Assembly: GCA_905331475.1 (NCBI GenBank)
Contig: CAJNYU010000003.1
Coordinates: 186,001 to 250,000, forward strand
From: Rotaria socialis
Taxonomy: Eukaryota > Rotifera > Eurotatoria > Philodinida > Philodinidae
Length of the DNA: 64,000 bases
Reading direction: 5' to 3'
The position numbers and the translations under genes were made by a program. Below the pieces are notes generated by a model that saw only the letters and a program-made list of their open reading frames with translations, was not told the DNA's origin and did not search any database. Shown piece by piece: positions 1 through 11,876 of this stretch (position 1 is its first letter; the number at the start of each line of letters is the position of its first letter).

Positions 1-813
1 AATTCCCATAACGATAAAATAGAAGCCCAAAGTTGATGAAACATCTGAAATGATGATAAACAAATGTAATATACAATAAAACAATATCTCTTATGGGAAA
101 GACTATCACTGTTGTTGTTCGTAGCAATATTAAATGAATCGTTTCTTCTTATCTTCCTATTTCAAAATAAGAAAAGAAAATTTCTAGCTTGCATGTTTAG
201 TATGCTCTTTTCTTTCATCGTAGAAGAAAAAAGTACGAATGTTTCGTACGCGCATGCTCGTATAGAAGTATAAGCGAGTAAGTAGTTGAGGGTAAAGTGC
301 AGCATACGAAAGTTTTTTTTTTATAAATCCTTAATTTAGTAACGGTGACATTGGAGAACATAAGAAAAAGAACTATGTACCTCAGACTTTGTCACTCATT
401 TTTATCGAAACGAACACGTTGATTCATTGCATACAAACAGCATAGAATGAACATTTGGATAATTTTATTTGGTGACTCAACAAACATATCTGTTGTACTA
501 TAACCATATCTAATTTTGAAGTTAATTTACTCAGCAAAGAACGAAAAAATTCTTTATTCTTCGAAAAAAAAGCAAAAAAAAGAACGTACGAAATGTATGT
601 TGGTGATATATTCAGGGTCAAAAATACATTCACACATTCAGAACCTTTTTCTTTTTTTCAAGTCGTAAAATACAGGCACAATGTGTGTTAATGCGTTTAC
701 AAAGAAAGAAAGAGAGAAGTAGAATGATAGTAATAATAATAATAATAATAAGCAAAAGAGATAAGTTGCGCACAAAACGTATAAAACACTGTAGTTAAGA
801 ACTTTTGTTTCAT
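1..813. other. AT-rich non-coding stretch downstream of the RING gene
   Basis: No convincing gene is visible. The short open frames here are low-complexity Leu/Phe/Ser-rich sequence in A/T-rich DNA. A short TAA/TTA triplet run lies near 731-752. The part next to 814 is probably the 3' UTR of the minus-strand RING-H2 gene. Confidence 0.5.
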
Positions 814-2006
814 CTAACAAACATAATCGCCGAAATCTCCTCGAAAATCTATATCAATACGGCATATTGGACATCGTTTACTTTGCGTTAGCCATCTATC
901 CACACATTCGATGTGAAATAGATGCATACATGGTAAACGACGCACATCATCATTAAGATCAAATTCACATAAACATATAGTACATTTTTCATCAATAGAT
1001 ATCGTTCGCTTTTCATATTTATATGATAATGTTCGCGCATTAATATGTTCTTGATTGGCGCCTATATTACCACCATTATTCAAACCGTTCAATTGTTCTT
1101 CCATGCGTAACAATTCTTCGACAACATGTTCAGCACGTTCACTGTTTAGAAATGGATGATGATGATGATGGTGATGGTGATGACTACGTAAAAGAAGTGG
1201 ATTACGAAACGGACGAAATAATAATGGTGTTGATGACCATTGATTATTTTGTGTCGTTGTATTTATTGCAACATGCATACTTGGATTATTTGTACCTAAT
1301 GTTAAATTATATGTATTCGCTGATGATGTTGCTGTTGTTGTTGGTTGAATTGTTAAATGAGCATGAATATTATTATTTGTTGTTGTTGTTGGATGTGTAA
1401 GAATAGCATGCAATTGTTGATTAGCAGTAAGTATCGTTGTCGTTGCTGGTGATGATGATGATGCCGACGACGAAGAGGAGGATGACGTTTGATATTGAAA
1501 TGAACTTAAACGTTGACGACGTAATTCAGATGTAAGTTGTTGACGATACTGATGACGTAAATGAGCTGGATTATGATTATGATGATGGTGATGAAAATGA
1601 AGATGTTGTACAGGTGAGACTTGAGGAAGAGAAGCAAGAGCAACTTTAAAAGAAAAAAATAATAAGAATAAATGCTTCATTTTTATTGTATTTTTGAAAG
1701 TATATTAGAAAAAAAAGTAAACTTACCAGCACTAGCAGCAGCAGCAGCAAGAGCTACTGTTTGTTGTGTTGTTGCTGTTAAAGTTGGTACTACATTAGGT
1801 GTTTGATTCGGCGGATAGACAAGAAACGGAGATATGGATGAATTTGATCCATTGGATGGTGTTATTACTGTTGATGTATTCGGTATTCGATGGGAACATG
1901 AACATGAAGAATTAGTTGGAATTGCCGTTGGTAATGGATATCTGCGAGATGATAAAAGTTGTCGAGGATATGTTGGAGGTACGGATGGTGTTGTTGCTGC
2001 TACTGT

Positions 2007-2038
<32 letters not shown>

Positions 2039-2537
2039 GATGATGATGATGATACTGTTGTTGATTCGAATAAAGTGTTGGATAATAAGTTATAGGTCTT
2101 GATTGTTGTTGTTGTTGTTGTTGAATAGGTCGAAAATCATTAATATTAGATGTTATATTTAATGGTAATATTGAATCTTGTTTAACTTGATTATTACTGT
2201 TAGATAATAAAGATGAAGATGTAGTTCGATTAAATAAATTATTCGATGAATCATCATCATCGTCGTCGTCATCATCATCCTCATCATCCTCATCGTCTTC
2301 TTCTTCTTCGTCATCGTCATCACTATCATCGCTTGATTCAACACTTGTCGTTACTGTTGCTGTTGTTGTTGTGGGTCGTTTTTGAAGATCCATTCCATTA
2401 GTTTCATCATAGAGAGAAGCTGTAACAGCAGCAGCTATACATGCTGCAGCTGTAGTATGTGATGATGGTAAATTATTTGTTGTTGTCGTTGACGATGAAG
2501 AGAATAATCGCTGAGTAGCATTACTAAAAGTATCATT

Positions 2538-2576
<39 letters not shown>

Positions 2577-3354
2577 GGACGAACATTCTTGTAATTGTAA
2601 TTGACGAGAAGATACTTAAAAAAGGATTGAAAATTTGTTTGTCTATTGTTAATTTTTCCTTAAAAATAAAAAACCATATTTTACCTGTTGAAGATTGTAA
2701 TGGACGAAATCTTTTCGGTAAATGATGATTATCATTTATTGTAGAATTTGTCGATGAACAATCATATTCACGTGATATCGAACGTTTTTTACGATTATTT
2801 GTAGATGTTGAAGATGTTATTGAATTTGTTGTTGAAGAATTATTACATAGATTTTCATAATAATTACATATGAGAGTATTGCTATTCGATACGATGGAAG
2901 CAGCAGTTGTTATAGTTGCTGATCTTTGTTCACTTGTGGGTAAAGATGAAGACATAGTGGGTGTGAATTTATCAAGAAGAGTTTTGTAGCGAGGTAATGT
3001 TGTTGTTACCGTAGATGAGGATGAAGTAGAAGACGAAGGTGAATCTAAAACAAAACGATGTATTTATAATAAAAAAAAAAGACGGAAAGTCTAACCACTG
3101 TATGTATGTGTAGTAACAGTATAGGGAGTTGGTGGTCGACCATTTCTCGGTAAATCATTGCTATTATGCGTAGTTCCATTAGTAAGAAAATCATTTAATG
3201 TTGTCGGATTAACATTTTGCTGATGATGAATAAGAAGAGCAGCGGCTGCAGCAGCTGGTTCGACGGCAAGAAATTCAGCAAATGCAGCGTTCATTGCTGA
3301 TGCTACTTCTTCAGGGCTAACAATCGACGATTGATGTTGTTGTACGGCACTCAT
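814..3354 (-). CDS. RING-H2 E3 ubiquitin ligase, Arkadia/RNF111-RNF165-like
   Basis: Four coding exons join in frame: 3096-3354, 2685-3044, 1727-2614 and 814-1643, all with GT..AG introns of 51-83 nt, giving about 778 residues. The C-terminus carries a canonical RING-H2 with Cys723, Cys726, Cys741, His743, His746, Cys749, Cys760 and Cys763. Just before it is a Tyr-Lys-Tyr-Glu-Lys-Arg segment resembling the basic stretch before the RING of Arkadia and RNF165, and the ring holds the shared [11 protein letters not shown] motif. The rest is low complexity: an Asp/Glu tract, Gln and His runs, and Ser/Thr/Asn-rich stretches. In animals Arkadia-type ligases act in the nucleus and boost TGF-beta/BMP signalling by degrading negative regulators; that role is inferred here. 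A Met at 1680 opens a longer frame, but that segment is intronic in this model. Confidence 0.85.
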
Positions 3355-4854
3355 ACGTCGTTGTAAATAAAAAAAATATATATGTATATATCTATCTATA
3401 GATGTGCACTTATTGTTTTGTATATTTGTTGTTTTTTAAGAAAAAAACAAGAAAAAAACTAATCTTAAATCTTAAAAATTAATAATAAAATAATATTTTA
3501 TCCTTTAAGATTTTTTTCTCTCTTCATATTCTCATATCTTGTTTACTGCATGCAAAAATAGATGACGAACGATTCACTCAATCCTTAGCCTTGTTGCTCG
3601 ACGTTCTCGTCCAGTACAAAATAAAACGACAACGTTCGCTGGCTTGGTTGCTTGCCCCCGTTACTATTACTGCTTCGCCTTTCTTTCTTTTTTTTTCTAT
3701 TTTTTTTCTGTTCTTTTCGCTCGACGCTTATTGCTCGAAGAGAGAACGCAGAGAGCACGCGTGCATGCTCGCCCTCGCGCTCGCAATAACAAATGTTTTT
3801 CTTCGATGTTCTCTATGCGTCTGCATGCGTGTGTATGTTGTTCATCTCTAAAATCTATTTCTCGCCCGTCATTGTGTATCCGCGTTCTTTCTTCGTTTTA
3901 CTTTCTTTCCATCCGTGTGTCTTTCTCATATACACATACGTTGGAGAACAATTTGACAAAAAAAATGGAGAAAGAATGAGAGTAAGAAAGAAAATAAAGC
4001 CATATGGTGCCAAGATCTAATTTTTTTCTACCTAATAGGTAAGAAACTCTTGTACAGCTCAAGAGAGCGAAAGTAATAGGTAGAAACAAGTAACAACAAC
4101 GATGAATGCATCATCATCATCATCATTCTGCTATTTTGTTTGATCCATATAAGGAATATATAGTTGTTCAAATATGAAATGATGCGAAGAAAAGGAAAGA
4201 GAAAAAGAACATCGAAGTCTATTTAGAGTCTATGTTGATCAACAGCACAATGATGACGACAATGCAAGTGCAGAAAAACGATCAATCTACTAACACAGAC
4301 ATATATACATATTTATAATATACATATATGGTACAAAGAATGTATAGAGGAGACACAAGGCAAAAAAGAGAAGAGGGAGGGAGATAAACGACGGCCGAAG
4401 AGAACAACCTTTTTTCAACACACACACGCGGCTCGAGCACGCATAGCCATGAATGTCGAATGCGCCGCAAGCAAAGACGACTGTCGAGCATATTCATGAA
4501 TGATGGAGGGAACAAAGATGTATGTATGTGTGTTTGCGACAAGGAGAAGAAGAGAAAAAAAACGAGAGCAAAATACGTGTAATGAAGATTTTGAAGGCGG
4601 GTACACTGTGATAGAATCACACGTCAATATATTTCTTATTACTTTTTTCAGACAAAGTTTGTCGCTTTAGTCATAGAACACAAATAAATCCCAACGTTAG
4701 GAAAAGATCAAAAAAAAATAAGTTTGTTTTTTTCTTAGTTCTTTTTGTTTTCGTTTCTATAAACGAGATTAGAAAACATTACATCAGCACAAAAAAAGAG
4801 CAAATAATTAAATTGATAGGAAACTTTGTGTTTAGATTCTATGGATTCAGTATA
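3355..4854. other. Intergenic region between RING and EF-G1 genes
   Basis: No coding exon could be supported. The stretch is rich in simple sequence: T-runs, GA/AG-rich tracts, a CAT repeat near 4108-4127 and short TA-rich pieces. The open frames are low-complexity shadows. It should contain the promoter of the RING gene (next to 3354) and the 3' UTR of the EF-G1 gene (next to 4855), since both genes run leftwards. Confidence 0.5.
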
Positions 4855-7800
4855 TCAATTTTTTCGTCGTTGTTGTTGCTGTTGTTGTTGTGATTGATCA
4901 AGACTTTGCTGATATTGTTGAATAATTTTATTTGACATATCTGCTCGTACTGGACAATAACGAACATATTCCATAGAGAATTCACCTTTTCCTTGTGTAT
5001 GTGAACGAATATCCGTCGAAAAACCGAACATATCATTAAGTGGAATCTTTAAAAGAGATCAAGAGCAAAACATTAAATCATTTTTCTCTTTGAAATAAAA
5101 CATACTTCAGCTAACATTGTAAACCAATCTTCACGTGGTTCAATGCCGGACACAATGCCAAAACGTTTAATAACTAATGAATGTACAGCACTTTGAAATT
5201 CACAGGGCGCATTTATTTCAACTAACATAACTGGTTCAATTATTTGCCATTGACCAGATTCTTGTGCTAGTAAATAGATTTACAATATTTCAAATAAATG
5301 ACGACTGATAAATGTTTACTTTGTTTTATAGCTCCGTCAGCAGCTAACATAAAAGCAAGTTCATTTGAATCGACAATATGATTGTCACCTTAACATAAAT
5401 AGAAAAATATTATTTTAACAAGCTTTTTTTTCTAATATACCGTCTTGTAAACGGAATTTAACTCCGCTAATTTTGTTGCCACTAAGAGAACCTTTTTCGT
5501 AAGCTCGAATTAAACCCTAAGAGAAGATATAAATATAGATATGAATTTATAAAAATCTAACTTTTTTGATAGCTGGGATAAATTGTGATGGCACATTTGT
5601 TCCAGATGTTTCATCAGAAAATTCTATAAAACAAAGCAAATGAAGATACATATATTTCAATATAATTTTCATTGATCTTAAAATACATACCAACAGTAGC
5701 AAATTTATCTGGTGATAAAGGCTAAAAATAAATTTTTTAATCTCTTAACAATTGATATCTATGAAATTTACTTCAAGAATTCCAATGACACGAGCGAATT
5801 GACCAGCACCACCGGATTGTTTCTTATGAAGATAATCAAATCTTTAGAGAAGAAATAAGAATTTAATTGATGAAAAACTATTTCTATTCTTCGTTTACTT
5901 AATAGGATTGACAAGAGATTCTCGAAATGAAACTTTTGGTTTACCCATTTCAATTTTGACGCCATATTCTCGTTGAATACGCTAAAAATAAGTTTATCTT
6001 TAACTTTTATTGTAAATAAAAATTTTGTACCTGTGCGTAAATATCGAGTTGTAATTCTCCCATGCCCATTGCTATTGATTCTTTATTATCTTCATCATAG
6101 ACAATACGAAATGTTGGATCTTCTCGAGTAAATCTTTAATAGAATAAATCATCATGAGTATTTGTGTTTTATAATGAACAAAAAAAACCTCACCTAGCAA
6201 GAGCGGCAGCAAATTTTTCTACATCAGTACTCGATGAACATTTTATGGACATGGAAATAACCGGATCAGGAACAAATATTGATTCCTAAAATACATCGAA
6301 CACTTTTCTAATTATATACTCTGTCGTCACTTGAAAATATTTACCATGCTAATTTGATAGGCTTTATCATTAACAAATGTATCACCAGTAGCACAATCTA
6401 GTCCATAAAATGCACAAATATCTCCTGCATAAGCTTCATCAATTTCCTAAAAAAGAACAGAAATAATACAAAAGAAAAAAAAGACATAATTCTAATTTTA
6501 CTTCAGCTTTATTCGAATGCATGCGAACAAGTTTCGATACTCGTGTTCTTTTCAAAGTACGTATATTATAGAGTGTATCTCCACGTTTAACACCACCTTG
6601 ATAAACACGTACATATGTTAATTGTGATGCACTTGTATTTCGACCACCAGCCTTAAGTTCACAAAGATAGTTTTAACAAAAAATAGCACCTCACTGAAAT
6701 CTTATTACTTCGATTTTAAATGCAAAACCAACAAATGGTGCAGTAAATGAACGTGTTGGATCAAGTTTAATTGTCTTTTTTTCTTTTCTAAAAACGAGTA
6801 ATTGATTAATCAAAATGTGTGTTTTTTTTCTCGTTACCCTAATTCATCGAGTGCAACGTTTTCAACTTCAGCTGGATTTGGTAAATAACGGGTGACATAG
6901 TCGAGTAAAGGTTGTACTCCTTTATTCTTTAAAGCTGATCCAACAAATATGGGATTGAATTTACGCGTTATTACACAACGACGAATAGCATCCTTTATAG
7001 AGAAAATATCAAATTATAAATGTCTTGGAAAATAATTCTTACACACATGAATTTGTTGTTCATTAGGTATTTCTTCATGTAGAAACATTTCACCAAGTTG
7101 TTCATCGGCGCCTGATATAGTTTCTACAACACAACGAAATAGATTCATTGAATATTATTCGGTCTACATACCAATTAAATCTCGTCGTCTGTTTTCCGTT
7201 TCTTGTTTATATTGTTCAGGAATTTCTTCGACACAGACTTCTTCTCTGAATTTAAATAATATGTTTTCATAATCAAGATTTTTTATTAAATAAAAACTGT
7301 TACCCATTCGGACCATTAAAATAAAACGCTTTTCGCTCAATGAGATCTATGATTCCTTTGAAATTTCCTTCTAAACCCATGGGAATTTGTACAAAAGCAG
7401 CATTGTGACCAAGTTTTGATCTAACATAAAGAAACAATAATAAAACACATTAAAATGAAAATAAATTTCTACTTTAATTGATCCATTGCTCGACTAGGAT
7501 TGGCATTCATACGATCAAGTTTATTGATAAACGTCAAAAATGGTACACGATATCGATTAAGTTGTCTGTTCACTGTTATTGTTTGCGATTGTACACCACC
7601 AACACTACAGACAACAAGAATAGCACCATCGAGTACACGTAAAGAACGTTCAACTTCAACTGTAAAGTCAACATGGCCTATTTGTAATTACAAAAAAAAA
7701 ACAGATGAAAAAGTTTAGTTTTAATTTAAACCCATTATATTACCAGGTGTGTCAATAATGTTAATATTATGACCTTTCCATTCAACATAGGTTGCAGCAG

Positions 7801-8299
7801 ATTGAATAGTGATGCCACGTTCACGTTCAAGATCCATAGAATCCATTGTGGCTCCTACTGAATCCTTGCCTTTAACCTAAAGCAATTGAACATAGTTTAT
7901 TTTAAGTTTTATGAAACTGATTCTAATATACTTCATGCATTGCTTGAATACGTCCCGAGTAGAAAAGAACACGTTCAGATAAAGTTGTCTAAATAGAAAT
8001 ATTGATGTTAGATAGTACTATAAATTGGGAAGTGTCATACTTTGCCAGAATCTATATGTGCTGATATACCAATATTACGGATTTTTTCTAATGGATAATG
8101 TTTCTATAGAAATTAAAAAAAGTATTCAAATACTTTCAACAAATGCTTTTTAAAATTATATTTACAGATTCTCGTTTGACAGCAAAAGTTCGAAAAGGTA
8201 TCCAACGGTACTAATAAAATAATGGATTTCATTTTTAATTTGCAAAAATCTGATAATTGCTACCTGTTTAACAAGATGAGAAAATAATCGAGGTGTCAT
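4855..8299 (-). CDS. GFM1: Mitochondrial translation elongation factor G1
   Basis: Twenty-three coding exons splice in frame to 743 residues, close to the 751 of human GFM1. From the 5' end they are 8264-8299, 8166-8210, 8041-8103, 7932-7988, 7744-7876, 7473-7677, 7304-7420, 7172-7245, 7047-7123, 6838-6992, 6709-6787, 6502-6651, 6345-6446, 6194-6285, 6031-6133, 5899-5981, 5772-5841, 5691-5721, 5562-5623, 5441-5516, 5320-5388, 5106-5266 and 4855-5046. The GTPase motifs are intact: AHIDSGKT (about 42-49), RGITI, DTPGH (about 109-113) and NKLD (about 163-166). The Arg- and Lys-containing N-terminus fits a mitochondrial presequence. The protein uses GTP to translocate tRNA and mRNA on mitochondrial ribosomes. 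The only oddity is a Gln-rich tail near the stop. The start was chosen because the first exon leads directly into the conserved core. Confidence 0.95.
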
Positions 8300-9499
8300 T
8301 GTTGTTAATTTTGGTCGGAATGGATCTTTTTTCTCTGAAAAGAAACAAGAAAATCAATCAGCTGTAAATCAAAAACAAAAGCGAACTTCATTTGTAGAAA
8401 AGGGTAAAGCTCACAACATCCAAAGATAAGTAGTCCACTGCCTCCTCCGGTAAATTGTACGATTGATAGATGACGCTGTCCATTGCTACACTTCAGTCAG
8501 ATTTCTATATATTTGAGAACTTTATTGAATTGAATTGAAACATAATAATTGACACAACTCAACTAATAAATTTACTAACGTGAGTTTCCTACAACTAAAT
8601 GTTATAGTAAGGATTGATAGTGAACATGAAAATTCTACGCTAATTGAAATTCATTAAAATATATACCTGTAGAAAATCTCGGCTCATTCTATAAAGCCAA
8701 TTCCGAGATATAACCAGATGACGCTAAGCTCGATGAAAGTGGTCGTTTTTGGCCTTTTCGTACAATACTCATAAAAAAATCGAGGGTTCAATATTTATCA
8801 TAACGGCTTTCGTGAAAATTCTCAGAAGTCTTCGCTCTAGAACATCTATCAAATTGAGCAGAATGGGGTGACCTCGTTTGAGCAAGTTCCCTACGATTCG
8901 GTCGTGGCTTACGTGCACTGGCTCATAAAGACAAAGCCATTTTAAGATTCCTTTAGCAGGGACGAAATGCCTTATGGTTACTACTGAAACACGCTCACAT
9001 ACACACACCATTTAAACATATACATTATTCTATTTATTTTATCTTATTTATCAGTTGAAATGAGTGTTAATTTGTTATTTCAGATTTAAATATTGCCCGC
9101 TCTCACGTCCTTATCGTCAAGATGTGGATATTTATTGATCTGATTAATAGGAATTTTTAGCACGTACATGTTCGCATCAACAATTGGGAGCTATTGGGAA
9201 GACATGATCTATTATCAGTTTTAACGTCGTTATTGTAACGATCAATATGCCCCTGGTTGGGACTGATGCGTTAAGATAAACTGGATAGAGGCGGAGTAGC
9301 TTACAGCCACTCTCGGAAATGATGTTTATTCGCTTCGTCACATATCCAGAGTGTAACAACTTCATACATAACACACGTATTTATAGGAGAGAGATAGGAG
9401 AGATATATATTAGAACAATGGAAAGAGAACAGAAGGAAGAGGAAGGAGAATCATCGAAGCGTACCATCAATATCGGCACAGCTATCGTTCTCACTATCC
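8300..9499. other. Intergenic region with a short upstream ORF
   Basis: No recognisable gene is present. On the minus strand a 31-codon ORF (8388-8483, ending TGA) lies upstream of the EF-G1 start and could be an uORF in its leader. Other open frames, near 8769-9011 and 9177-9528, show no familiar motif. The side next to 9500 is probably the 3' UTR of the mannosyltransferase gene. Confidence 0.4.
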
Positions 9500-10711
9500 T
9501 TATGAGATATTATAGACATATTTTGTGATTTTCGTATAGTTTTCAATTAAATGTCTTTGATATTGGTTGACGGATCTTGGGCTTTGTTGATGGTTGATTA
9601 AACACGAATAAGTCGCAAGTGTCCACGTTCCTTCTTCTAACCAAACTTCAATGGGCAGAATATCACGTGTATTTACGTAGCGATTTTTAAACATTCCCCC
9701 GTTCCACCATATGGGCTGATGGTTTTGATCAAGATGTAGGATGTGTCCGCATACTTTACTGTGTTGAATATATCCTATGGAAGCTGTCAGAGTTGGTATG
9801 AATGAATAGGCCATATCGACAAGATGAAAACCGAGCCACCATGTGTCTTTATCACCATAAAGATGTCGATAAGTGACCCGTTCACGTTGGTCGTGCTCAT
9901 TCAGTTTACAAGTGCTCAAGAGACCAAGAAGAGTACGACCTTTATCAATGAGAACAACACCAGATTCTTGTGTTCGCTTAGGAATAGTATCAATACTCTT
10001 CATCGATATATCACGAATCCATCGGAGAGCTTCCGGTGATAAATTTGGTCTATCGTAGAAAAATAGAGAACCAGTGCGAAGGTAAAGTTCATTTTCAAAG
10101 AGAACTGATGGCTTTTCCAGGAACAAAACATCAGCATCAATCAAAAGAACTTGCTGGAATCGTGATGCGAGTACTGCAAACGGTTTAATTTCCCAACCTC
10201 GCAGTTCCAAATAGCTATCATTGAAAATTGTCGATAAATCTATGAGTCGAACTTCGGGAAATTGATGTGCCAGCTTTTTTTGATTGCCCAGTGACAAATC
10301 AGTGGAAGTGGAGAACATAATTTCGATGGGCATTGTGTTTCCAATCGACTGAAGAGCACGTAGGGCTACTAGTGTCAGAAGAAAATGTCCATTGCCAGTA
10401 CAAATCACGATTCCCTTTAAATTCTTTTGACGCGGAAAGTATTTCAAAGTCTTTATCATTTCTCGATGTATCCACCGTGGAAAGAGTTTCTCCTCTAAAT
10501 ATCGACTGTGTTGTAACGAGTACAGTTTCAAATCTGCTACGACGCCGTTGAAACCACTCGTAGAGTTCACACTCAATTGTGTTGTCTGACCTGATGCAAT
10601 ATATCTGCTGAAAATGTGATTCCACTGATAGTCTGATGAACGAACGGGAAATAAAAGAATGCAGGCACTAACATAAATTACAAAGAGAATCATCGCAATC
10701 CATGGCAGCAT
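9500..10711 (-). CDS. GT71-type (Mnn1-like) alpha-mannosyltransferase, single exon
   Basis: One uninterrupted frame of about 403 residues. The start at 10711 is preferred because it places a hydrophobic signal anchor at residues 2-23, giving a type II Golgi-like topology; the frame stays open upstream to 10867, so a longer N-terminus or an upstream exon is possible. The region LLIDADVLFLEKP contains the DxD motif (about 192-194) that binds metal and nucleotide sugar, followed by ESGVVLIDK and a GDKDTWWLG segment typical of the Mnn1 family. In fungi these enzymes add alpha-1,3-mannose to N- and O-glycans from GDP-mannose. The absence of introns contrasts with the intron-dense neighbours and, with the fungal family match, suggests horizontal acquisition. 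Family assignment is by motif only; substrate and linkage are unknown. Confidence 0.75.
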   Translation of the reverse strand: MLPWIAMILFVIYVSACILLFPVRSSDYQWNHIFSRYIASGQTTQLSVNSTSGFNGVVADLKLYSLQHSRYLEEKLFPRWIHREMIKTLKYFPRQKNLKGIVICTGNGHFLLTLVALRALQSIGNTMPIEIMFSTSTDLSLGNQKKLAHQFPEVRLIDLSTIFNDSYLELRGWEIKPFAVLASRFQQVLLIDADVLFLEKPSVLFENELYLRTGSLFFYDRPNLSPEALRWIRDISMKSIDTIPKRTQESGVVLIDKGRTLLGLLSTCKLNEHDQRERVTYRHLYGDKDTWWLGFHLVDMAYSFIPTLTASIGYIQHSKVCGHILHLDQNHQPIWWNGGMFKNRYVNTRDILPIEVWLEEGTWTLATYSCLINHQQSPRSVNQYQRHLIENYTKITKYVYNIS

Positions 10712-10867
10712 ACCTTTAATATAAAATGAAATTAGTACTTTAATAGTACCTAGAATAAAATATACGCCAGAGTTAGTAGTTATGTATAAGAATATCGAAA
10801 TAAGAGAGATATGAAACTGAGTCAAATAAATTTTGATAGGATCAATATAGAGACCTATAATTTTCAC

Positions 10868-11562
10868 AATTCAAAAGAAAAACACACGTGTCGATCGAAT
10901 CAAATCAAAATTTGATTGCTGAATAATTACCTATACGAAGAGTCAGACGGGAGAGGGTTGTCATGCTGAGCCCAACAGTCATATTTGTATGTTAGGATCC
11001 ATCTGGGGTACCTATCCCTATATTTCTGAAATTCCACAAGCTGCCTGCATGCAATGAATTAGAGTCGAGATTTGTAAAGTATAGCGATAACAGAGCTAAA
11101 TCAGTTCGAGAATAAAAAGCAATATTACAATCGAACTCAGAATGATGAATTATGTTCATGTAAATGCTCGTTCAAGCATTTATAAATCTATTGCTGGAAA
11201 TCAGGACTCTCAGGAAAAACCTCAAAAACATTTTAATTAAGCAACCCATTGCTGTTTATTGGCTACTTCAGACCTCCAGAATTTGTCTACTGTACGTGCA
11301 ATGCACTTGTGTATAAGTGAAAGTGATAGTAAAGAAGAAAGATACAAGCAAGATCTATAGAAAGTGACGTCAATATCGATACATGTTTTTTTTTCATTTC
11401 ATACTCAACTGTTTCTTTTCAAATGATTATTTAAGACTCTATCAGAGTTAACTATCAATGTTATTTAAAATCCAGCCAAATTTTTATCTAGGCTCTAAAT
11501 GTCTGTTCTGACTTCATATACAAAAATCGGTCGTGACGGTGTGTGTGTTTGTGTGGATCATG
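10868..11562. other. Non-coding stretch upstream of the mannosyltransferase
   Basis: No gene, RNA or clear repeat was recognised. The sequence is AT-rich with stops in all frames. The part next to 10867 may hold the promoter of the mannosyltransferase gene. Confidence 0.35.
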
Positions 11563-11876
11563 AGATGTCTAGCTCGAATTCGAATATAAATGGACACCCA
11601 ACTGCATGGTATCAATTCGACGATAAGTGATAGAAATAGTTTTAGTTTTAGTTTTAGTTTAAGATGGAGTGGGTGTGTGTGTGAAGGGTATCCGGAAGGG
11701 GTGCAGAGAGGGTGGGATATCCGGATACTTCAAATGTGAGTGTGGGTGATGGGTATATATGCATTCATATGTCGCATATATCGAAAAGTTAAACTAAAAT
11801 TAAATCTAGAAATTGATTTAGTTTTAGTTTAACTTTTTCTTTTCTCCATTTATATTCGAACTCAAATTAGACAGCT
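11563..11876. mobile_element. Foldback (MITE-like) element, about 314 bp
   Basis: Outer arms 11563-11594 and 11845-11876 are inverted copies with 27 of 32 positions matching. A nested stem, 11784-11806 against 11815-11837, has 23-nt arms with one mismatch and an 8-nt loop. Between them are AGTTTT repeats (about 11638-11662) and GTG-rich DNA. No transposase frame is present. A target duplication was not found, so the true ends are uncertain. Confidence 0.55.

Noticed and set aside
1152..1400. Plus-strand frame rich in Asp, Leu and Tyr
   Set aside because: It is the antisense shadow of His/Asn/Thr triplet repeats in exon 4 of the RING gene.
2159..2344. Met/Thr-rich minus-strand frame
   Set aside because: Out-of-frame reading of the GAT/GAA repeats in exon 3 of the RING gene.
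3591..4620. Cluster of overlapping Phe/Ser/Cys-rich frames between 3.6 and 4.6 kb
   Set aside because: Low-complexity readings of T-rich and GA-rich intergenic DNA on both strands, with no domain, splice site set or start context.
7500..7718. Plus-strand frame of 72 codons
   Set aside because: Antisense to exon 6 of the mitochondrial EF-G gene, which is conserved on the minus strand.
9824..10625. Several frames on both strands inside the mannosyltransferase gene
   Set aside because: Alternative readings of the GT71 coding sequence; the minus-strand frame with the DxD motif is the real one.
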